From Chloroflexi bacterium UBA6077 (GTDB lineage: Bacteria > Chloroflexota > UBA6077), in the NCBI GenBank assembly GCA_002436065.1, contig DIXP01000008.1:133068-197067 (forward strand): a stretch of 64,000 nt of DNA. Reading direction: 5' to 3'. The notes beneath the pieces are model-generated. The model worked only from the letters and a program-made list of their open reading frames with translations. It did no database searches and was not told the origin of the DNA. The translations under genes were made by a program, and so were the position numbers. Each line of letters opens with the position of its first letter. The stretch's first letter is position 1. Shown one piece after another: positions 61,907 to 64,000 of this stretch.

Positions 61907-62923
61907 ATGCAGCGCTTGATCCTGGCCCTTGCCACCGCAGTCATCGCCCTATCCTCCCTGACAATCGCGGCCTCCGCCCAGTCGGCGGCCGAATTCAAAC
62001 TCGGCTTCAAGGCCCTCGCCGATCAGATCCCAGAGATAGCCGGGCAGCCCTTGGAGAACGAGCAGTCTGCGGCCAACGGGGATGCACTGCAGCGAACGTC
62101 GACCGGCCTCATGGCCTGGCGGAAGGCAGACAACTGGACAGCCTTCACCGATGGTTTCCGTAGTTGGGTCAACGGCCCTGAAGGCATCCAGGTCAGGCTG
62201 AACGACCAGCGGTTCAGTTGGGAAGCACCCACGCCGGCAGCACCGTCCCCCACACCGCAGCCAATAGCCGCCCGGCCGACCTTCGCAGCTACCCCTACCC
62301 CCTCCCCGACAGCTTCCCCATCTCCCACCATCGGTGTGTACAAGTTAAACGTCGTCCAGGGAGAGCTGTTGGAATCCAATACGGTGTGGGTTCTGGGCGA
62401 ACTCCGGAACGATAGCCAGATCCCAGCCTACTCGATCAAGCTCACTGCGCGTCTGCTGGGCGAGGCTGGCGACACAGCGGCCTCTGCCACCCAAAGCTAC
62501 AACTATCTGGCTCCGGGTGACGCCATCGGCTTCCGTCTCCAACTCCCCAAGCCACTGGCCCCCTACGCCAGAACGGACGTGTCTGCAACCGCGGCCGGAA
62601 CCTCCTTCGCTCGGTACGAGAAGCTGGCTGTGGCGGGTACAACCATGAAGAAGACCGACGCGACCAGCGTCGGAGGCGACGCCTTCGAATGGACAAGCTC
62701 GGTCACCAACCAGAGTAGCTCCAACCTGACAGCCTGCGTGGCATACGTGTGGTTCCTAGACGAATACGACAGAGTGCTGTGGGCAGATACCACATTCCCC
62801 TCGACTAATCTGGCGCCCAACGCCTCGGCGGAGTTCGTCGTCCGGACCCTTCGCTACAAGTACAACCCACAGACAGCCGGGATCAACCAGGTGCGGGCCT
62901 ACGCCGTCGGCATCCAGCAGTAA
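61907..62923 (+). CDS. secreted protein with a Chloroflexota-type domain and a FxLyD-like domain
   Basis: A 338-residue exported protein. A signal peptide (about 1-24, AASAQ cleavage) is followed by a 75-residue domain, FKLGFKALADQIPEIAG..PLENEQSAANGDALQRT..GLMAWRKADNWTAFTDG. I associate this type with secreted Chloroflexota proteins, where it often precedes a lysozyme or LysM module. A Pro/Ser/Thr linker (about 108-142) leads to two beta domains of the FxLyD sort that follow secreted proteins' tails. No catalytic motif is seen, so an adhesive or structural role is likely. Confidence 0.7.
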   Translation: MQRLILALATAVIALSSLTIAASAQSAAEFKLGFKALADQIPEIAGQPLENEQSAANGDALQRTSTGLMAWRKADNWTAFTDGFRSWVNGPEGIQVRLNDQRFSWEAPTPAAPSPTPQPIAARPTFAATPTPSPTASPSPTIGVYKLNVVQGELLESNTVWVLGELRNDSQIPAYSIKLTARLLGEAGDTAASATQSYNYLAPGDAIGFRLQLPKPLAPYARTDVSATAAGTSFARYEKLAVAGTTMKKTDATSVGGDAFEWTSSVTNQSSSNLTACVAYVWFLDEYDRVLWADTTFPSTNLAPNASAEFVVRTLRYKYNPQTAGINQVRAYAVGIQQ

Positions 62924-62932
62924 ACGCGGCAC

Positions 62933-62972
62933 TCTGCCAAGGACGTTTTCGCCCCCTAACGTCCTTGGCAGA
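62933..62972 (+). terminator. hairpin after the secreted-protein gene
   Basis: A 15-bp perfect stem TCTGCCAAGGACGTT (62933-62947 with 62958-62972) and a 10-nt loop, 10 nt past the stop. No T-tract follows. Confidence 0.6.
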
Positions 62973-63029
62973 TCATCCACCCTTCCCACTTTCCTTGCTT
63001 CTATGCCCACCGAAAGGTAGAATTCTATG

Positions 63030-63054
63030 TGCGCGGGGGCTTGTCCCCCGCGCA
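63030..63054. repeat. TGCGCGGGGG palindrome
   Basis: Arms TGCGCGGGGG/CCCCCGCGCA with a 5-nt loop (CTTGT), upstream of mntP. It resembles a short dispersed repeat and may also shape the mRNA leader. Confidence 0.5.
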
Positions 63055-63170
63055 TGCCCTGTCGTCTAGTACCCTGGCACTTGTGCGGGTGTGGAGTCTT
63101 CCGGCCACAGGCAGCAGCCCGGAGGTGTCTCCTTTCTTACATCGCTCCGATCGTCGGAGGTCACTGCGCA

Positions 63171-63728
63171 TTGGAACTACTGCCCCTCCTGGGGATTGCT
63201 TTCGGGCTCGCCATGGACGCGTTCTCCGTGGCCGTCGCCACAGGGATATGCCTGGGAAAGGTGTCGGCCCGCCAGGCATTCCGCCTCTCCTTCCACTTCG
63301 GCCTGTTCCAGGCCGGCATGCCCGTCCTGGGTTGGGTGGCGGGATCCTTGGTAGCGGAGCAGATCCGCAACTTCGATCACTGGGTAGCCTTTGCACTGCT
63401 CGCCTTCGTCGGCGGGAAGATGCTGTGGGAGGCGCTCCATCCCGAAGATGAGTGCGCCGATCGCGGCGACCCTACCCGCGGCGCCTCGCTGATAATGCTC
63501 TCGGTGGCTACCAGCATCGACGCCTTCGCCATCGGGCTCAGCCTGGCGCTGCTGCGGGTCCCAGTGCTGTTCCCCAGCATCGTGATCGGCGCCGTGGCCG
63601 CCAACATGACCCTCCTCGGGCTGCAGATTGGACGGCGCGCCGGCCACCTCCTTGGACGCAAGATGGAGATCATAGGCGGCCTGGTGCTCATAGCCATCGG
63701 ACTCAAGATACTACTGGAGCACTTATGA
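63171..63728 (+). CDS. mntP: manganese efflux protein MntP
   Basis: A 185-residue inner-membrane exporter with six helices. MntP landmarks are LLPLLGIAFGLAMDAFSVAVATG, FHFGLFQAGMPVLGW, the middle FDHWVAFALLAFVGGKMLWEA, then LIMLSVATSIDAFAIGLSLAL with the second conserved Asp and the final IIGGLVLIAIGLKILLEHL, in parts. TTG 63171 with GGAGG 10 nt upstream gives the normal length. The longer in-frame extension from 63027 covers the palindrome and is not used. No yybP-ykoY riboswitch was recognised upstream. Confidence 0.9.
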   Translation: MELLPLLGIAFGLAMDAFSVAVATGICLGKVSARQAFRLSFHFGLFQAGMPVLGWVAGSLVAEQIRNFDHWVAFALLAFVGGKMLWEALHPEDECADRGDPTRGASLIMLSVATSIDAFAIGLSLALLRVPVLFPSIVIGAVAANMTLLGLQIGRRAGHLLGRKMEIIGGLVLIAIGLKILLEHL

Positions 63729-63740
63729 TCCTTAGCGACG

Positions 63741-63769
63741 TTGACAACCGCCATGCGAGGCGATATGCT
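63741..63769 (+). promoter_or_regulatory. promoter of tatA
   Basis: TTGACA (63741-63746), exactly 17 nt, then TATGCT (63764-63769), 71 nt before the tatA ATG. Confidence 0.7.
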
Positions 63770-63840
63770 TCCTCCGTTCCGATAAGGGGCGACCACCACT
63801 GGCTCGCCGCGCTCGACCTCTACGCTTCGGGAGGTACTCC

Positions 63841-64000
63841 ATGCCGACGTTCGGCCCTGGGGAATTAATACTAGTCCTGCTTATAGTCATCATCGTGTTT
63901 GGCGCCGGAAAGCTTGGAGAGGTGGGAGGAGCCCTCGGCAAGGGCATCAAGGAGTTCCGCAAGGCAACGGTCGATGAGGCATCCGCCGCTGCCCCCAAGG
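63841..64000 (+). CDS. tatA: twin-arginine translocase subunit TatA, 5' part
   Basis: Forms the pore element of the Tat export system for folded proteins. The visible 53 residues show MPTFGPGELILVLLIVIIVF as the single membrane helix, then GAGKLGEVGGALGKGIKEFRKA, in parts, which is the TatA/E amphipathic helix with the conserved FGxxKLP-like hinge (FGAGKLGEVG). ATG 63841 follows GGGAGGT. The gene runs off the window end. Confidence 0.9.
   Translation, partial: MPTFGPGELILVLLIVIIVFGAGKLGEVGGALGKGIKEFRKATVDEASAAAPK

Noticed and set aside
63027..63170. Manganese riboswitch before mntP
   Set aside because: The leader has a palindrome but none of the conserved loops of the yybP-ykoY class.
1..64000. 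CRISPR array
   Set aside because: No regularly spaced direct repeats with unique spacers were seen. The tandem repeats are coding, and the palindromes are irregularly spaced.

Overview
The window looks like one contiguous piece of a GC-rich bacterial chromosome, most likely an uncultured member of the Chloroflexota. That placement is an inference. It rests on the high GC, the frequent GTG and TTG starts behind strong Shine-Dalgarno sites, the many Ala/Pro/Thr-rich lipoproteins, a secreted-domain type I associate with this phylum, and several short palindromic repeat families between genes. No rRNA or other phylogenetic marker is present to confirm it. An aldehyde:ferredoxin oxidoreductase and several Fe-S proteins suggest at least some anaerobic metabolism.

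Layout. 1-6000: end of an unknown gene, guaB, tmRNA, smpB, a carboxyl-terminal processing protease, a cyclase-family hydrolase and a tyrosine recombinase, all on the minus strand. 6057-19522: a LysR-type regulator divergent from a 12-kb catabolic/transport cluster. The cluster holds two copies of a two-gene [4Fe-4S]/Cys-rich module, an MmgE/PrpD protein, a binding-protein ABC transporter, an Ldh-family and a D-2-hydroxyacid dehydrogenase, and a split UxaA-type hydro-lyase. The dehydrogenase pair plus split lyase resembles sulfolactate racemisation and desulfonation (ComC, SlcC, SuyAB). 19583-40400: housekeeping genes (hflX, a DapL-like aminotransferase, miaA, ROK kinase, polyprenyl synthase, hemW, aspS, a DUF401 permease, ileS with a T-box leader, sufS, an AOR plus class II aldolase pair, a purine permease and tRNA-Gln).

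40475-49824 is a defence island read on the minus strand: truncated hsdM, a PD-(D/E)XK (DUF1016) nuclease, a 36-codon ORF, frameshifted hsdS, a catalytically inactive-looking prokaryotic Argonaute, a SIR2-domain protein and frameshifted hsdR. The first four junctions, through hsdS-pAgo, overlap by 1-4 nt. The last two gaps are 13 and 29 nt. The Argonaute-SIR2 pair is intact while the restriction-modification genes around it are damaged. This pair, embedded in a type I R-M operon, is the most interesting system in the window. By analogy with known pAgo-effector pairs it is predicted to sense invading nucleic acid and deplete NAD.

49825-64000: a decayed region, an orphan tricarboxylate-type binding protein, an IlvD/Edd dehydratase, a site-2-type protease, a C39-like lipoprotein, a ferritin-like protein, dut, a repeat-rich lipoprotein, a winged-helix-like protein, a small zincin, tRNA-Glu, an antitoxin/RelE/HicB operon, a candidate structured RNA, a secreted protein, MntP and the start of tatA at the window edge. 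Repeats of note are a 150-bp hairpin element present twice in inverted orientation, each copy supplying the stop codon of the gene it abuts, and several smaller palindromes.
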